DNA of 64,000 bases from Rhyacophila brunnea (taxonomy: Eukaryota > Arthropoda > Insecta > Trichoptera > Rhyacophilidae). The translations under genes were made by a program, and so were the position numbers. The notes below the pieces were generated by a model. It saw only the letters and a program-made list of their open reading frames with translations, did not search any database and was not told where the DNA came from. Shown here piece after piece: positions 49,327-62,547 of the stretch; position 1 is the first letter of the stretch; the number at the start of each line of letters is the position of its first letter. The DNA is taken from positions 1,302,001-1,366,000 of the forward strand of contig JAGYXB010000135.1 in the NCBI GenBank assembly GCA_022495005.1, read 5' to 3'.

Positions 49327-51013
49327 TATATCAATCATATTATTCATATAATATGCCTATAAGATTATTTTATTCAAACGTCTATCATTCCAACCAGGAA
49401 AGGAGACTTACTCCAAGCATAGTACAACACGTAATACAAATTGTTACGAAAAAAAATATGCAAAAACTGTTATATACCATTGCCGCGATATAATTACAAA
49501 GATGCTTATTTTACCTTGACTAAATTTGAAACATCAAATTGCGGACTGATAACTGATGAAGGGTACATGTCTTACTTGGTACACTTTTTTGTATAATATT
49601 ATGTTTTGATATATTATTAGATTTTGATAAGATTTTTCAAAATTATATATTTATAAAAACTTTTATTATTTTTGGTTTATGCTTTTTACAAATATAAACA
49701 ATGTTCTTACTAAAAGCAATAATTTATTATTATGATAATCAGTATTTTATATTATTCCATGTCTAGTGTATCTGAATTGTATCTTTTGAAACGTCACTTT
49801 TCCATACAATAATGAATGTTCTGACAGCGCATTTCATAATATAAAATAGAAAACCGGATACAGGATTATTGGCTAATAACTTTCCCAACCCTATACTTAG
49901 TACCACTTCACAATCGCGATTATATTTTATCAAATGTAGGGTATAAATTGCCTTATCAGTTTCATCAGAAACATATAAATTTCATGTTTCATATAAAAAT
50001 ACACGTTTTATTGGATACAATAAAGTTATTTGATACGGATAATAATAATAAAAACCTAAAAATATGACCGTCTAAAGATAAAAATATACCCCGTTTCGGT
50101 TTGAAAAATTATTCTTTTTTACCGAAACAACTGGCCATTTTTTTACGTAACGCAGTTTATAATACTTATTCCAATATCAAACGCAGCAATGTGAAAAGTT
50201 TTTATCATAGTATGAAATCAGAATTTTATAAAATGTATTTGTTACCAAAAAAGTTGGAGACGAGTAAAAACCTAAAGACACCATTTCAAGTTGTCACGAA
50301 TAATTTAATTGGTACTATATTTAATATATTCATAAATAAGAAATCAATAAAAAATAATAATTTGTAATTTAACTTTTTAAGTTCTATACATATAATTGTT
50401 ACTGACAGACGAAAACAATACTTATTAGTATTGACACAACATTTTGTTTTAACAGTAAGTTGAATAACACTCCTAGTTTAATATTATAGTAAATCAAAAA
50501 ATGCCATTTTCAGGGGAATTATTTTTTTAAATATTCACTATAATAGACCAACGTCTTAATGTATAAAATAATTAGTACTACTTTTAATGTAAAAATATGA
50601 TCTCTCTTTAATAAAGTATTTCTCAAATTTCTTAAAAAAAAAATGGAAATATTTTAATATTTCTGAGTTACGACAGCATTTTATTATCACATTTGGCATT
50701 TTTAAAAGCATTGTTCATTACATGCATGTGTATGCTGCTAGATCTAATAGTATTGGAAAAGGAATAGTATCACACTGTAGAAAGTGTTTTAACATTATTA
50801 TATTTGACTTCGAGATACAAACATATTTTTTTAATCAAAATAGCTTAAAAAGAAATAAATTCAAACATATTCCTCGTAACTCTAAACTAACCATTTAAGA
50901 CTTGCGACAGTATTTTACTAGAAGTACAATATATCGACAGATAAAACCAGTTCTGCGTACATATTTCATAAAAAACTAATAATTATTATTACGAAACCAG
51001 TATGATTTTTTGA
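49327..51013. other. AT-rich non-coding DNA, nothing recognised
   Basis: An 88-codon plus frame at 50101-50367, Lys/Asn/Phe-rich, starts with TTG rather than ATG and has no known similarity; probably chance. Confidence 0.4.
51004..51013. repeat. Target site duplication, left (GATTTTTTGA)
   Basis: Exact 10-bp match with 51058-51067, bracketing the LINE tail. Confidence 0.82.
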
Positions 51014-51057
51014 GTAGGACAGGGCTCGACTTGAGCTGTAGCGCCATCGAAGAAGAA
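51014..51057 (+). mobile_element. 44-bp LINE 3' tail (extreme 5' truncation), same family as 30107-30545
   Basis: CAGGGCTCGACTTGAGCTGT, then AGCGCCATCGAAGAAGAA, matches the last coding codons, stop and GAA tail of the minus-strand LINE at 30.1 kb with one substitution in the shared core (GCC for GTC). Flanking GATTTTTTGA (51004-51013) is repeated exactly at 51058-51067. Confidence 0.88.
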
Positions 51058-51067
51058 GATTTTTTGA
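51058..51067. repeat. Target site duplication, right (GATTTTTTGA)
   Basis: Exact match with 51004-51013, directly after the GAA tail. Confidence 0.82.
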
Positions 51068-52789
51068 ACAAAAAATATTATTATATAATATTAATTGTTA
51101 AACTTCAAATGTGTAGAAAAAATATTAAATAAGAAATAATAATATTGTATATAGTTGAGTTGTTGTATCAATAGTCACACCACACGTCAAGCCATCTACA
51201 TGATGTGAAGTTTTGCTTTGAAAATGATTATTACTTTATAAATGAAACTAATGCTTTCTCTGTAATTAAATTAACCAATAAATAATAATGTACATGTATG
51301 TAATGTATCAAATAAGTTTAAATCAACTTACTTAAAAGTGTTTTGACACTTTGATATAATTCAATAGTGCAGCTGCCGTATTGTTTGCTCGGTAAAGGAT
51401 TGCTTTCAAAGAGGCAACATGCAATGGTTTCCAAAAACAAAATCAGAACTTAATGATAGATTATTCGTGACTCGACTTTCCAAACTGCCCATACATTCAC
51501 GTCACATGAGCTCGTAACGAAAAACAAGCACAAAGTCAATACCTCTGTTATGTCGTATACTTTAGCCTGGAATGTACAACTTGTGTTCAGCAAATGTACG
51601 ATTAACTTAAAGTTATTTGCTATTCAAATAAGTAAGAGTATTTCAACTTTTTGCGGAAGGTTTAAATGCGAGATTCAAATCACTGTACGATTTACATGGA
51701 ACTTTCAAAGTTCAACTACATTGATGTTTGTGCGTAGTAAAATACTTACCTCGTCACATATTTAACTGCCGATAGACATTTTTATTTAAAAAACAGTATA
51801 GTTCGTAGGACGTATTAAAATATATTACTTTCATTCTTAGAATTATTTAACAGCGTATTCAAATACGCTCACATTTATGTATATGACACTAAAAACTTTT
51901 ATTAAGTATAAGCTTTTGAGATACATACTCGTACATATTATTATAGAGTTATTGGATTCAAAGTTGGCTATCGTATTATTTTGTAATTGATAGTTTTAAA
52001 GATTTTGGTCATTCCAAATCAACATATAATTATCTTCTTTTACTAATGAAATATTATATTGTTTCAAATTATTGATATTTGTATTTTTGACTCCCCTAAA
52101 AAAAGTGTATAATATTTTTATTATTATTACGTGTTTTTGGTCATTTTGTTTTCCATCTATTTTCTGATAATTTATTTCATTATTTAATATGTTAATTTAC
52201 GATTTTAAATAATATTTTGATTGTTGTCCATATACATATTTTTAGAGGTAGCCAACTCGGACACCAATACTTTCACATAAGAAATTAAACGTAAGTAAGA
52301 AATTACAAAATTAAAAGCTTATATTCTAAGTTAAATCTATGTTTATTGAGTCGATAGATAAGATAACGGTTTCAGAATAAGTTAAATAAGGATTGAAATA
52401 CATTTTTTTTTATTAAAATTGCTAAACCAATCTGAAATGCGCCATTGCTATAGATTAGTTTAATTTATTTGAATCTATTATCATTTACTAAACTTGTAAC
52501 TTGTAAGAATGTGGATTTTTTTTAAAAATTCAAATTTTCATAACATTGTAATAATTACTTATCTACTAAGTATCATAATTTAGTTGATATTAATTCAATG
52601 AGCAAAAACATCGCATATTATAATATGTATATTTATTTTGCATCGACTAAATATATTTGTTTACCCTCTACATCGTAAACCGCTTTGAGTGTTGGCTAGT
52701 CAGTAGGCATCGATAATGAAATTCAAATACCTACATACAAAGCTAGGAGTAGTTTGGTTAAAAAAATGCAAGCATAGTCTATATTTAAC
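51068..52789. other. AT-rich non-coding DNA, nothing recognised
   Basis: 51360-51560 is slightly GC-richer (GTGCAGCTGCCGTATTG). A 71-codon frame at 51550-51765 has no known similarity. Confidence 0.4.
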
Positions 52790-53160
52790 ATGGCAGCTTT
52801 TTCGGCGCCATTTTTTCAAAAATGCATACCTACATTACAAAAGTACACATTCATCTTTCTCATGACGTATTCATTTTTTCGTCCCCTCAAGCCAAAAACA
52901 CTATTTCATCGTAGCACATTTCCGTCCGCGTCCGTCTACCTGCCTGCGCGTTAAAATTTATGCCGGCGAATTTGACTGTACCAATCCACGATGCCTACGC
53001 CTCTACGTCGCAACGTTGCTACGGTGCTACGAACCAGTACAATAGGGTGTTCCATCCACTGGGCGTTTGCAACCTATTCTGCAAGTGTCATTGTACTTCT
53101 GGTCTTTTTATGTCTACGTTGCGAGAAAGTTGATTGAGTTTTTTCCCGCTGGGAATAACT
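52790..53160. promoter_or_regulatory. GC-richer patch, candidate cis-regulatory element
   Basis: CpG words such as CCGTCCGCGTCCGTCTACC and TACGTCGCAACGTTGC in AT-rich surroundings, without a coding frame. Confidence 0.3.
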
Positions 53161-55199
53161 ATACGATTTACAAACATTTATCCTCGACAAAATGTATGGC
53201 TCAGTTCTTAGTATGACAAATCTTTGCTATAATAATATAAAAGCGTTTGCAATTTGTATTTTTAAACCATTATCACTATAAAACGCCATACTTTAAAATA
53301 CAATTTTACTTACTTAATTAAACTTATTAATATCACAAATGACTATGAAAGTTTAAATAGTATTGTATATATTTTTAAATATAAACTAGTCACATTAAAA
53401 GTCACTCTAAAACCGACAAGAAATCAATTCATACAACAGCCTCTAGATTTGTTTTGTGGATGGCTGAAATTTTTACGGGGAAGTATATCTACAAGTTATC
53501 TTTATATACACCAGGATTCAACGTTGGTAATATGGTTCTGTGGTACAAATAAGTACACCTAAATAGTACACATAATAATATAATGGATTTTGTTAAAAAT
53601 ATGTTATATTTGCGTGAAAGCCTAAGGCAAGAAACATGTCCAGGTGGATTCAAAATTATGAGAGAGGCTCTCACGCCTATTTATTATGTCTACAATACAT
53701 AACTGTTTTTTTTTACTTTTACTTTTTCATATTTCAATGAAGTTATTTTTATCAATTTTCTTAATATTCTATAGTAAGTCGTTTCTAATAAATACTATAT
53801 AAACAAGTTAAATTACATCAATAATCTGTGTTTTGTAAATATTTTGTTTGTAAAATCCTCACTAAAATAGTTTTACGTTGTAAACTGTCAATAGTTATTG
53901 CTGAAAAGCATTATATTGATGAAATTAAAATACTATAAGTATATAAATATGTATTTTGTATTATTTATTATTTATTTATCGGTTTGGTTCTTTCATTTTT
54001 GCTGAAAAGTAGTCAGTTTTTTTGAGAATAATATTTAATATTGTATTGTATTCTAATTATATTTATAATATAATTTTTGGTAAAGTTATATTATTGCAGA
54101 ACAAAATATAGTATTAACTGTTAATATTTAAATATTATTGATAACGTGATATGACGTTTAATTTTTTTTGATTATTAATAAAATGAACAAATATAACAAC
54201 TTAATATGATTTTATGCACATTACAATGTATTTAAAACAAAGATAATTTAATAATAATAATATATAGCGTAATATTAGGAGAACACTGATCGGTACACGA
54301 TTATCATAATAATATTGATTTATGTAGATATTTCATCTGACAATTATTAATAAAAAACATTTACTTATCAAGAACGTCCCTAGTTACACTATCAATCACT
54401 GTTATTGATAAGCTTATCACTACTGTGGTTATCATATCGCTGTATAATATATTACCAACCATTAGTTGCATAGATAATAAGAATAATTTGTGTTTATAGA
54501 CGATTTATCATATGACGAGGGATGACAATATATTATATTTATATTTACTAAATTTTTTTGAAGTATTTGATGATATTATGTAGTCAAATTTAGATTTTTA
54601 TGTACTTCATAAAAGTAAATATTATATTACAAACCTTGGAGAAGTGTCGTCATTGATATAAGAATCACTGAAAATAAAGACCCTTTTTATTGTATATAAC
54701 ACTTAAAACAGATAACTATCACCGTGTGGTATTGAATATACTTATATTATGATAATTAACCTAAATATCACGTTCAACTATTATTATAATTAATTTCACT
54801 TAAATAAATCAATATTTTTAAACAGTTTGTATCAATGTTTAAATTGTTTTTCTTTTATTATTATCACTGCAGTACTTCTTTGAAAATGTTATATTTTTAT
54901 GTCTACACTTTTGAATTAGAATACTTAAACTAAGATCAGTAAAAATCTCTATGATTAAATAATAGTCAACAGTTAAACTTTACATAATAACAACAAATTA
55001 CTGTTTGTGATCTAATTTGTAACAGTGAGGTAATTGAATAACAATATCTATTTTATAAACAAAACAAACCAATAAAAATTTGTCACCGAATATTTAACGA
55101 ACACATCTTCCGTCAGAGCGTCTCAATAGTAATTGATGTTCATCACAATAAATAAAATCAGTGACATTTCAAAAAAAAAAATGTTTCACTCTATAAGTC
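53161..55199. other. Very AT-rich non-coding DNA, nothing recognised
   Basis: Long A/T runs and stops in all frames; the 61-codon minus frame at 53489-53674 is not recognisable. Confidence 0.5.
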
Positions 55200-55520
55200 A
55201 ACTGTCATATGAATGAGTCACAAACCGCGTGTTTGGTTTTCCGATGTTTTTCGAATTTCGAACAAAGCTCCGGGAAAGCTCGCAAACCGGCGGCAGCGCG
55301 GTATCAACTGATCGCCGTGCAAAATCCGCCGGTTTCCCTGGCAGAGGGAGACGGCTTTCCTTTTTGGCGAGTGGGAAGGCGCTATTTCATGATGTGACGT
55401 GATGCCAGCCACGAGGAAAATGTGGCGCGCGTGCGCCCGCGCAGGCGTCGCGGCGCCGGACGACGGCTACGCATGCATTTCGTATGGCGCAGTCCGCAGG
55501 GAAAGTGGCGCTCGTTTTCA
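55200..55520. promoter_or_regulatory. Strongest GC/CpG-rich island of the window, candidate promoter or enhancer
   Basis: Dense CpG: GGCGGCAGCGCGG, GTGGCGCGCGTGCGCCCGCG, GGCGTCGCGGCGCCGGACGA. Open frames on both strands across it (55209-55397, 55218-55412) reflect low A/T content. A CRE-like TGATGTGACGTGATG is at about 55389. It could be an alternative promoter of the CELF gene or a conserved enhancer; I see no TATA box or splice-ready exon to prove it. Confidence 0.35.
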
Positions 55521-56251
55521 ATAATTATTATTATTGCAAAAAACTCTTGCTTTAACCATAACCAAACATTATATTTGACCCGTACGGTTCAATGGCTTTA
55601 GTATTTTAGCTTTATATTTACATTGGGCTATTAAGTGAACTGATATTATCTCTAAGTATTTATTACATTTAATGTTAATGAATTTAACCTTTGCATTGAT
55701 ATTTAGGTTTCTAAGATCTCTAAGATCGTGTACAGCGTAACAAACAGTAAGTAGAAAAATACTTTTTTTCTGATAACATCAATAATGAAAAATATCAAAG
55801 TTTGACATAAAAATATTGTCATTAACTTTAGTTTATCTGATTCGATTACTTTGACAGCAGTTTTGGATTATAAACTTTTCGGACCGGTTAATTGAAACGT
55901 TATAGTTGACCGTTTCGAAGAAAGTTTTAAAACCCGAAACATCTCTTAACGTAAGTGACACTAAAATCAACAAAAATAATTTAAAAAAATTAATACTTTC
56001 GACTTTATACGAGTTTGAATTTTAATTCTTATTGATTTGAGTTTAATAATAAATTGTTTTAATGAAGTTCTACGTCGTAAGTCAATTTTTTGCAAATTAT
56101 ACATTAATTCATTATATGAAATTACCTATTAGTATTAAATACTATAATATACTATAAAAAATATAAATTTTATATTATCTAAAGTATTTTCTGTGGTACC
56201 TACGCATCTAATAAGTATGTGTCAAGAAATAAATTAAAATTATTTCTTTTA
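55521..56251. other. AT-rich non-coding DNA, nothing recognised
   Basis: Ends with the A residue that forms the left side of the Helitron insertion site. Confidence 0.5.
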
Positions 56252-58115
56252 TCTCTATATATATAAAAATCTCGTGTCACGATGTTTGTGGTCGAACTCC
56301 TCCGAAATGGCTCGACCGATTTTTATGAATTTTTTTATGTATATTTGTTAAGTATTAGAATAGGTCAAAAAGTATATTTCATACCGCTAGATGATTAGGG
56401 TATCTCTATCCAGAAAAATTTTCTTTTATTTTTTAAACAATTTTATTTTTGTATTTTTTTTATTATTTGACAAAAAAAATACCTATAACCCCAAATTTTA
56501 ACTTTCCTACCCTCACCCTCCGATTTTTAATCGCGATTTTATTATTTTTGTATGAACAAATTTAACCGTCGTTCGTATTTCAAACAGAACAAAATTATTT
56601 ATGTTGTTGAATGACAGATGGCGCTACGTCCGAGAAGAATTCATGAGAAGCGTCGTGTCATTTTGACATTTCATTCGGCATATCACAACGCAGTGCGTGC
56701 AAAATTTTGTACGATTTATTTTAATTTATCTATTTTTATGTGCGTGTATCAAAGTCACAATGCCAGCAAGACGCAAGGGGGCCATTCGGGCCGTCGAACG
56801 AATAAAGCAACAAACATGCAAAATAGTAGAGCAGAAAGAACAGACAAACAAATCCAACAAGAGAACAAAAACGTGCGTGTAAGCATATCGCAATTGCGTG
56901 CATCTCAATCATAAGAGGCACGAGCTGAACGAAATCAACAACGACAATTGGAACAGAGCCAAGCGCGCCGGTTCATAGTTAACACACGCAGAGCAAATGA
57001 CCGACAACGAAAACAAGTATATCGAACATTTACATCCGCTTCGTTCCTTCGTCTCGCATTCGAGTACGAGCCAGATATTGAATATTCCGCTCATCCGAAA
57101 GTGCTGATTGGTGTTATGGACAATGAATGTCCCCATTGTCATGCGCCCAAATTCAAACATGAGTCAGCCGGGATGTGTTGCGCATCAGGAAAAGTGCAAC
57201 TACCAGAAATTGAGATACCACCAGAACCATTGAACGGCTTGCTCATCGGCACGGTTCCAGATTCAAACCTGTTCCTGAAGTCCATTCGTACATTCAATTC
57301 ATACTTCCAATTGACTTCGTTCGGAGCAACAGAAATAGTTCACAATACTGCGGCAAATGGTCAACAATTCCATTCTACGTTCAAAATCAAAGGCCAAGTA
57401 TACCACAAAGTAGGCTCATTGCTGCAAATGCCAAACGAACCACATACATTTTTACAAATCTACTTCATGGGCGGTGAGGACATCAATCATGTGGATGCAC
57501 CTTGCGGCTACAATGGCCTCAATTCGCCTATTTTTAGGCGCATCGTCGGCGAACTGGACGCCCTGTTGAATGAGCACAATGAATTATTGAAATTCTTCAA
57601 AGCACACATGCACGAATTGCAGTGACAATCACGCTATTGTGATCAATCCTGATAAAACACCAGCTGGAGAGCACGTACGTCGATTCAATGCGACTGTTGT
57701 TGACGACATTGCTGAATCATGGTTGGCGACCGCACATCGACGCGAGAAATCGTGATTCGAAGAAGAAACAATAATCTGGAGTTCATCGCTGACACACACC
57801 GTTCATACGACGCCTCCAATATCCGCTAATTTTCTGGAAGGGACAAGACGGATATTGCATAAACATTAAACAACGAGATCCTGTCACAGGTAATTCATTC
57901 ATTATGAACAACATTAGTCATTTTGAATTGAGAAAATGAATGGTTGATGTTTTTTTGTTTTTATTGGCGGTCATCGTCTACAACGCTCTATTCCTCTTTC
58001 TGTCATTGATCCCATCCCCACACACTTACGATGCATTCGTTATTTTTTATTTAACAACCAAAATATTCACTAGAAATAATTTATATGGCAGAACAACGTT
58101 TGCCGGGTCAGCTAG
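56252..58115 (+). mobile_element. Non-autonomous Helitron, 1.86 kb
   Basis: Starts TCTCTATATATATAAAAATC right after an A and ends in GGGTCAGCTAG right before a T, the host A/T insertion site of Helitrons, with no target duplication. A terminal hairpin precedes the end: GGCAGA (58087-58092) pairs with TTTGCC (58099-58104, one G-T pair) around a 6-base loop. Inside is a damaged copy of the N-terminal part of the Rep/helicase gene. The Rep nuclease (HUH) and helicase domains are deleted, so it can only move in trans. Confidence 0.93.
56760..57906 (+). pseudogene. Helitron Rep/helicase polyprotein, N-terminal remnant
   Basis: The ATG at 56760 opens a basic, Gln/Arg-rich leader (MPARRKGAIRA) that soon shifts frame. 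The main readable part is 56948-57625: RQRKQVYRTF, LAFEYEPDIEY, CPHCHAPKFKHES..MCC (a zinc-binding CxxC-type motif), GKVQLPEIEIPPEPL, FNSYFQLTSFGA and YHKVGSLLQMP. After a shift at about 57622 it continues as VINPDKTPAGEHVRRFN and then RSYD..Y, WKGQDGY, QRDPVTG, the start of the Helitron_like_N domain, where it is cut. At least three frameshifts or stops. The downstream 99-codon frame (57940-58239) is not part of the gene. Confidence 0.88.
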
Positions 58116-61100
58116 TAGTGTTATAATATGCATTATTTACATCGTATTAGCATATCTGTACCGGGGAGCCAAACTCTCGATCTCTAAAAAGGACACTTTC
58201 GGAATTCAGAAAATGAACGTAATTCACGATTTTACATGAGTTTGGTCTTCATTTTACCCAATTTAAGAAATCTGCATCTTTGATATGTATATATTTACTC
58301 AATTTATGAATTGTGCCTAATGGTCAGGTCTAATATTTATAATTGTTTATTTGTCAATTACATATGCCAGTTAACAAACTTTGGCTCAGAGATAAATACT
58401 TCTCTAACATATAAATTAATAAATAAATATTTTATTATCAAATATTATTAATCTTATTAATCTGTTAAAAATAGGTATTTTATAATTTAACACTATAAAA
58501 ACTATTGTTAAAACTAAGTCATGAACCTCTTTATTAAAATTTTTGACAGACCAAAATAGATCAAATTTATTTAAAATATGTTCATATATTATAACAGAAA
58601 AAAACGTTCTCATACTTTATTTTGTAAAAACATATTTTGTAAAAAATATTACCAACCTAGCCAGATATATTCATGCAGAATCTTATTATTCATGGAACTT
58701 TGAAGAAATATAATTGAGAAAAGAAAACAACTTGAACTCAATCTAAGAAAATAACAGTGACGGAACGTTAAAGAAAAGATGAAGTTTTCGCAAGTTGCAA
58801 CAAGGAAAATGACAAATAGTCGACGGTAATGCATTCGCTTTGTAGGCACACTGAATAATGATCGTTCATGCGGATTACGAATAATATGACGAAAATTTCC
58901 CATTATGAAAACGTGTTATACATTCGTGAAACATGCAAGGTAACGCCAGTGTAAAATAATTTTGTACACTTGATAGATTTTATAAGTTTTTATTTTGTTT
59001 ATGATATGAATATGATAAATAAAGAAAAGGGATACGTATTGTACTCTACTATCATGGCTACTGGTACTATTACTCATCCTTACACGAAAACAAAGACGTG
59101 ACACAGCGACTCTAATAACACAAACACACACGATCACTTCACGTGAGCATACGTGAGCTCACAGCCATATTGCGCTATGGGCAAAAAATGAACAACATTA
59201 TTTTACTTGATATTTCAAATATTATCAGACAGATGCTCTCACCCCGTAGCACGTCATTTTGAATAGTGTATGTTAACAAAATCTGCCAAAATATATCAGA
59301 ACTTACAGGTATTACGCTACACCACCAACCTAATGCTTAATTTTATTATGAAATTTTTGCAATTTTATACATTTTAATCACGTTATCTCACGTATCTTCA
59401 ATTTTAGTGGTATGGAAGGGACCTAAAAATTATAGGTAATCGACGGAATATATATTATGTTGGTTGTCAGTTTTCATTTTTCAATGTTTTGATTGTTATA
59501 GCACATGTGCTGACGTGACATCATGGTAATGTGTTTCTAGCATAAGACACCATAAAAAAAATCAAAATACTGACCCACTGCATGATTGCTCCGCCCCAGT
59601 AATCAAGAAAATCAAGAAAACCTTTCCGTGTGGCACAAATGGATCCACTTGAAAAGATCATAGTAATCACGTGGTAACAGTGACGACATACTAAATGACC
59701 TGTCATGTATATACATAAGTAATTATACGTTTTCATGATCTTGCTTGATAATGACAAATATAGATGGCGTCGTTATGCTATTTTTTATTATTCTTTTTTA
59801 TTAAAAAAAGCTATTACACTTATTATAGCTTGTAATAGCTACCTATAGATAAATAAATAAAATGTTTTCCATGTCAATGTTAGTGTTCATAGATAAAACA
59901 TAAATAATATAACCTAATAAGTAAATTAAACATAAAATAGAAAGAACCTAGAAAATAAAAATATAACTATAATAATATATAAGTTAATTGATTTAAGTTT
60001 TGTACTACTCTAAACATTCACAACTTCAGGTGAGTTGAACGGTTGAGATCCAAAGAATAATGCCTAATAATAGTAATGCTTTATTGATAGTTTCAGTGAT
60101 GTGTGCATTAAAATTTATCTTAGGTATCATCCATTATAACAGTAAGATCGAATATTTTAGAGCTACGTTTGTATGACTCCAAGTTTGTATTCTGTATATA
60201 TATGGTTGATATTTTTCGAAAATATTATTGAAGAACAATAAAATTGTTGATATTAAAATAAAAATGACTAAATTGTTAGAATTTATACAGTTTATAAAAA
60301 ATAATATTGTATGCCGATACAGCCATAAACACACAAAACGTTCAAATTTATATTGCGCATCTGCGCAGATATGAAAATGTGAATTTATTTAAAAAAAAAA
60401 AGTGTTGATTTCGATAATTTATAAAATAAATAGTATGGATTCAAGGTGGGACTACTGCTGTACACCAGGTGGTAATTGTATAAAATTAAATACAATGTCG
60501 TTAATTACCTATACTTCACGTCATGTTATGAGCTATCCTATTATCGCTATCAAGTTAGGCCTAAACTAATTATACCAGTACATTAAAAAAGATTTAACAA
60601 TTTTGATTATACTTTAATTTCACTGCCGTTGCAAGTGCTGGTAAAAAATAATTATATTCAAAAAAAAATGTAATCAATCAGATAGTTAAAATGTGGTTAA
60701 AATAATTTAACTCCTTTTTTCATTATTTACAGGATGACTGCAATATTTTACTTAACCTGAGAGTCTTGGTTTAGAATCACTGTTTTTAAAATACTACATC
60801 AGATTTCTAGATACAGGAAATTTCATTTACAATAAAATAATAATGACAGTAATTTTTAGCTGAATATATTAGATATGAAATAAATTAACTATACCAGTTG
60901 AATTATAATCTTTTAAATATGTATCTAACAAAATAATTATGTAAATCTTTTTCATCAAGTTTCAAAGATTTCATCACATAACTTTCATAAGTTATCTCAC
61001 GTTATTCGTTCGTGGGATTGCGTCGTCGTTGAGGCATACTTAGTACTGTGCTTAACTCATATTTTAAAATCTCACTATAATGTCATGTTTTTGGAGTTAC

Positions 61101-61936
61101 AAAAACTTGAAATACACCACTATTTATTTTATAACTTGTTATACTCACATTGTTATAATATCTTACGCCAAAAAAGTAATTATATATATTTTTTTAAATA
61201 TATTTTACGTATAAAAATAATTTTGTGATTTATCAATATCTTTAAATATAGTAGGTAACAAGCTTTACGTACTTTGAAAGTATGAGTACCTATCGATAAC
61301 ACGAACTTATGAATGTAATACCCAAAAATAATATATATACTGCATATAATAACTTTCTAGTCAAAGATTATAAAGTCAAAATGATCGACATAAAATAATT
61401 ATATCTTCTTCCTCTCTCTTTGCCTCTCTACTTGCAGTATACCTCCCTATTTTGGACCAGACAATGTTTAATGAGTTTATCTACTTACGGATATTACATG
61501 GTCAAGAAAATCTCCTTCAACATATTAAGCTTCTATTGCTTATGCCCTCCTGTTTTGAAAGTTAGAGCAAATTATTCTTCTCACTGAGGAAAATATGGCC
61601 GAATCATGCAGTTTTTTGTCACTTAATAGTAGCTAGCTTCTGTTATCTTATTGGCTCCTGTTAAAACCTATTTATTGATAGTGTGTTCAGTCCAGGATAT
61701 CTACCCCTGTATAAATATATGAGAACTTTGCCATTCTTGGTCGTATTGATATATGTATCCATGATAACTGTCATGGAAATCAGGAGCATCACTTGTTTTT
61801 TCTCTCAAAGTACAGAACTAACCTACCATTGCTGATGCCAATGGGAGGGTAATAACTCTATTTAACCAAATAGCTTCGAATATTGATATTTCACGTACGT
61901 ATGAATCGGCTCTTTTCCTTTGTTTCTTAATACTGT
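58116..61936. other. AT-rich non-coding DNA, nothing firmly recognised
   Basis: Contains an NRF1-like palindrome TGCGCATCTGCGCA (60353-60366). 61440-61900 is less AT-rich and may be a worn transposon, but no frame gives a recognisable protein. Open frames at 58416-59757 and 60134-60334 (minus) have no known similarity. Confidence 0.4.
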
Positions 61937-61940
61937 TTAA

Positions 61941-62543
61941 CGGCCCACATGCCCAACGTAGATCAAAATGGAGTTTTTTTTGTATTTTCAAAGCATTAAC
62001 CTAAACATTCCTTAAAAAACGATTTTTTTTCGGTTCGGCATATGTTCAAACACGCGCATTAACATGATTTTACTCCCTATTTCGGTTATAGTTTGTCAAT
62101 TTATGGCTATGGCCGTACATTGTAGCCTTATTACTGGGAAATGCCAATAGAAATGGCGTATTTCAAAAAAATACTACCTTATTCTTAGGTCAATAATTAT
62201 TATAAAACAATCAACAAACAATAAATATATTTTTTATCGTAATATTTCACTATAATAATATCAATGTAAATTTTACTAATGGTTTTATAAATGCATTTAA
62301 AAACTAATAAATCTAAAAAATCTTAACACCACTGCACATGGATGTACTGCATGACTGCATTCTAAAACATTAGATCGAGAGGTTTAAAAAAATACTTTTT
62401 TATGCAATAAAAATACTCTATGCAGTCATCAAAGGATAATAAATTATAAAAATAGATCATATACAACGTTTAAGGAATGTTCAGGCTAATGCTTTGAAAA
62501 TACCATACATCTCCATTTTGACCTTCGTTGGGCATGTGGGCCC
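61941..62543. mobile_element. Complete piggyBac-type MITE, 603 bp
   Basis: The left end CGGCCCACATGCCCAACG (61941) extends through CAAAGCATTAACCTAAACAT to about 62020 and is mirrored at about 62463-62543 (complement starts GGGCCCACATGCCCAACG), giving inverted repeats of about 80 bp with some mismatches. TTAA (61937-61940) and TTGA (62544-62547) flank it; the other copy at 18696 is followed by an intact TTAA, so the target was TTAA as in piggyBac. No coding capacity. Confidence 0.85.
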
Positions 62544-62547
62544 TTGA

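Noticed and set aside
55209..55412. Two overlapping 62-64 codon frames in the CpG island
   Set aside because: Opposite-strand frames arise because stop codons are AT-rich; neither product is recognisable.
57940..58239. 99-codon open frame across the Helitron end
   Set aside because: It runs through the element terminus into flanking DNA, so it cannot be a Helitron or host gene as written.
61440..61930. Possible transposon-coding segment (FLYWCH-like or reverse transcriptase-like words)
   Set aside because: No frame on either strand gives a convincing motif order.
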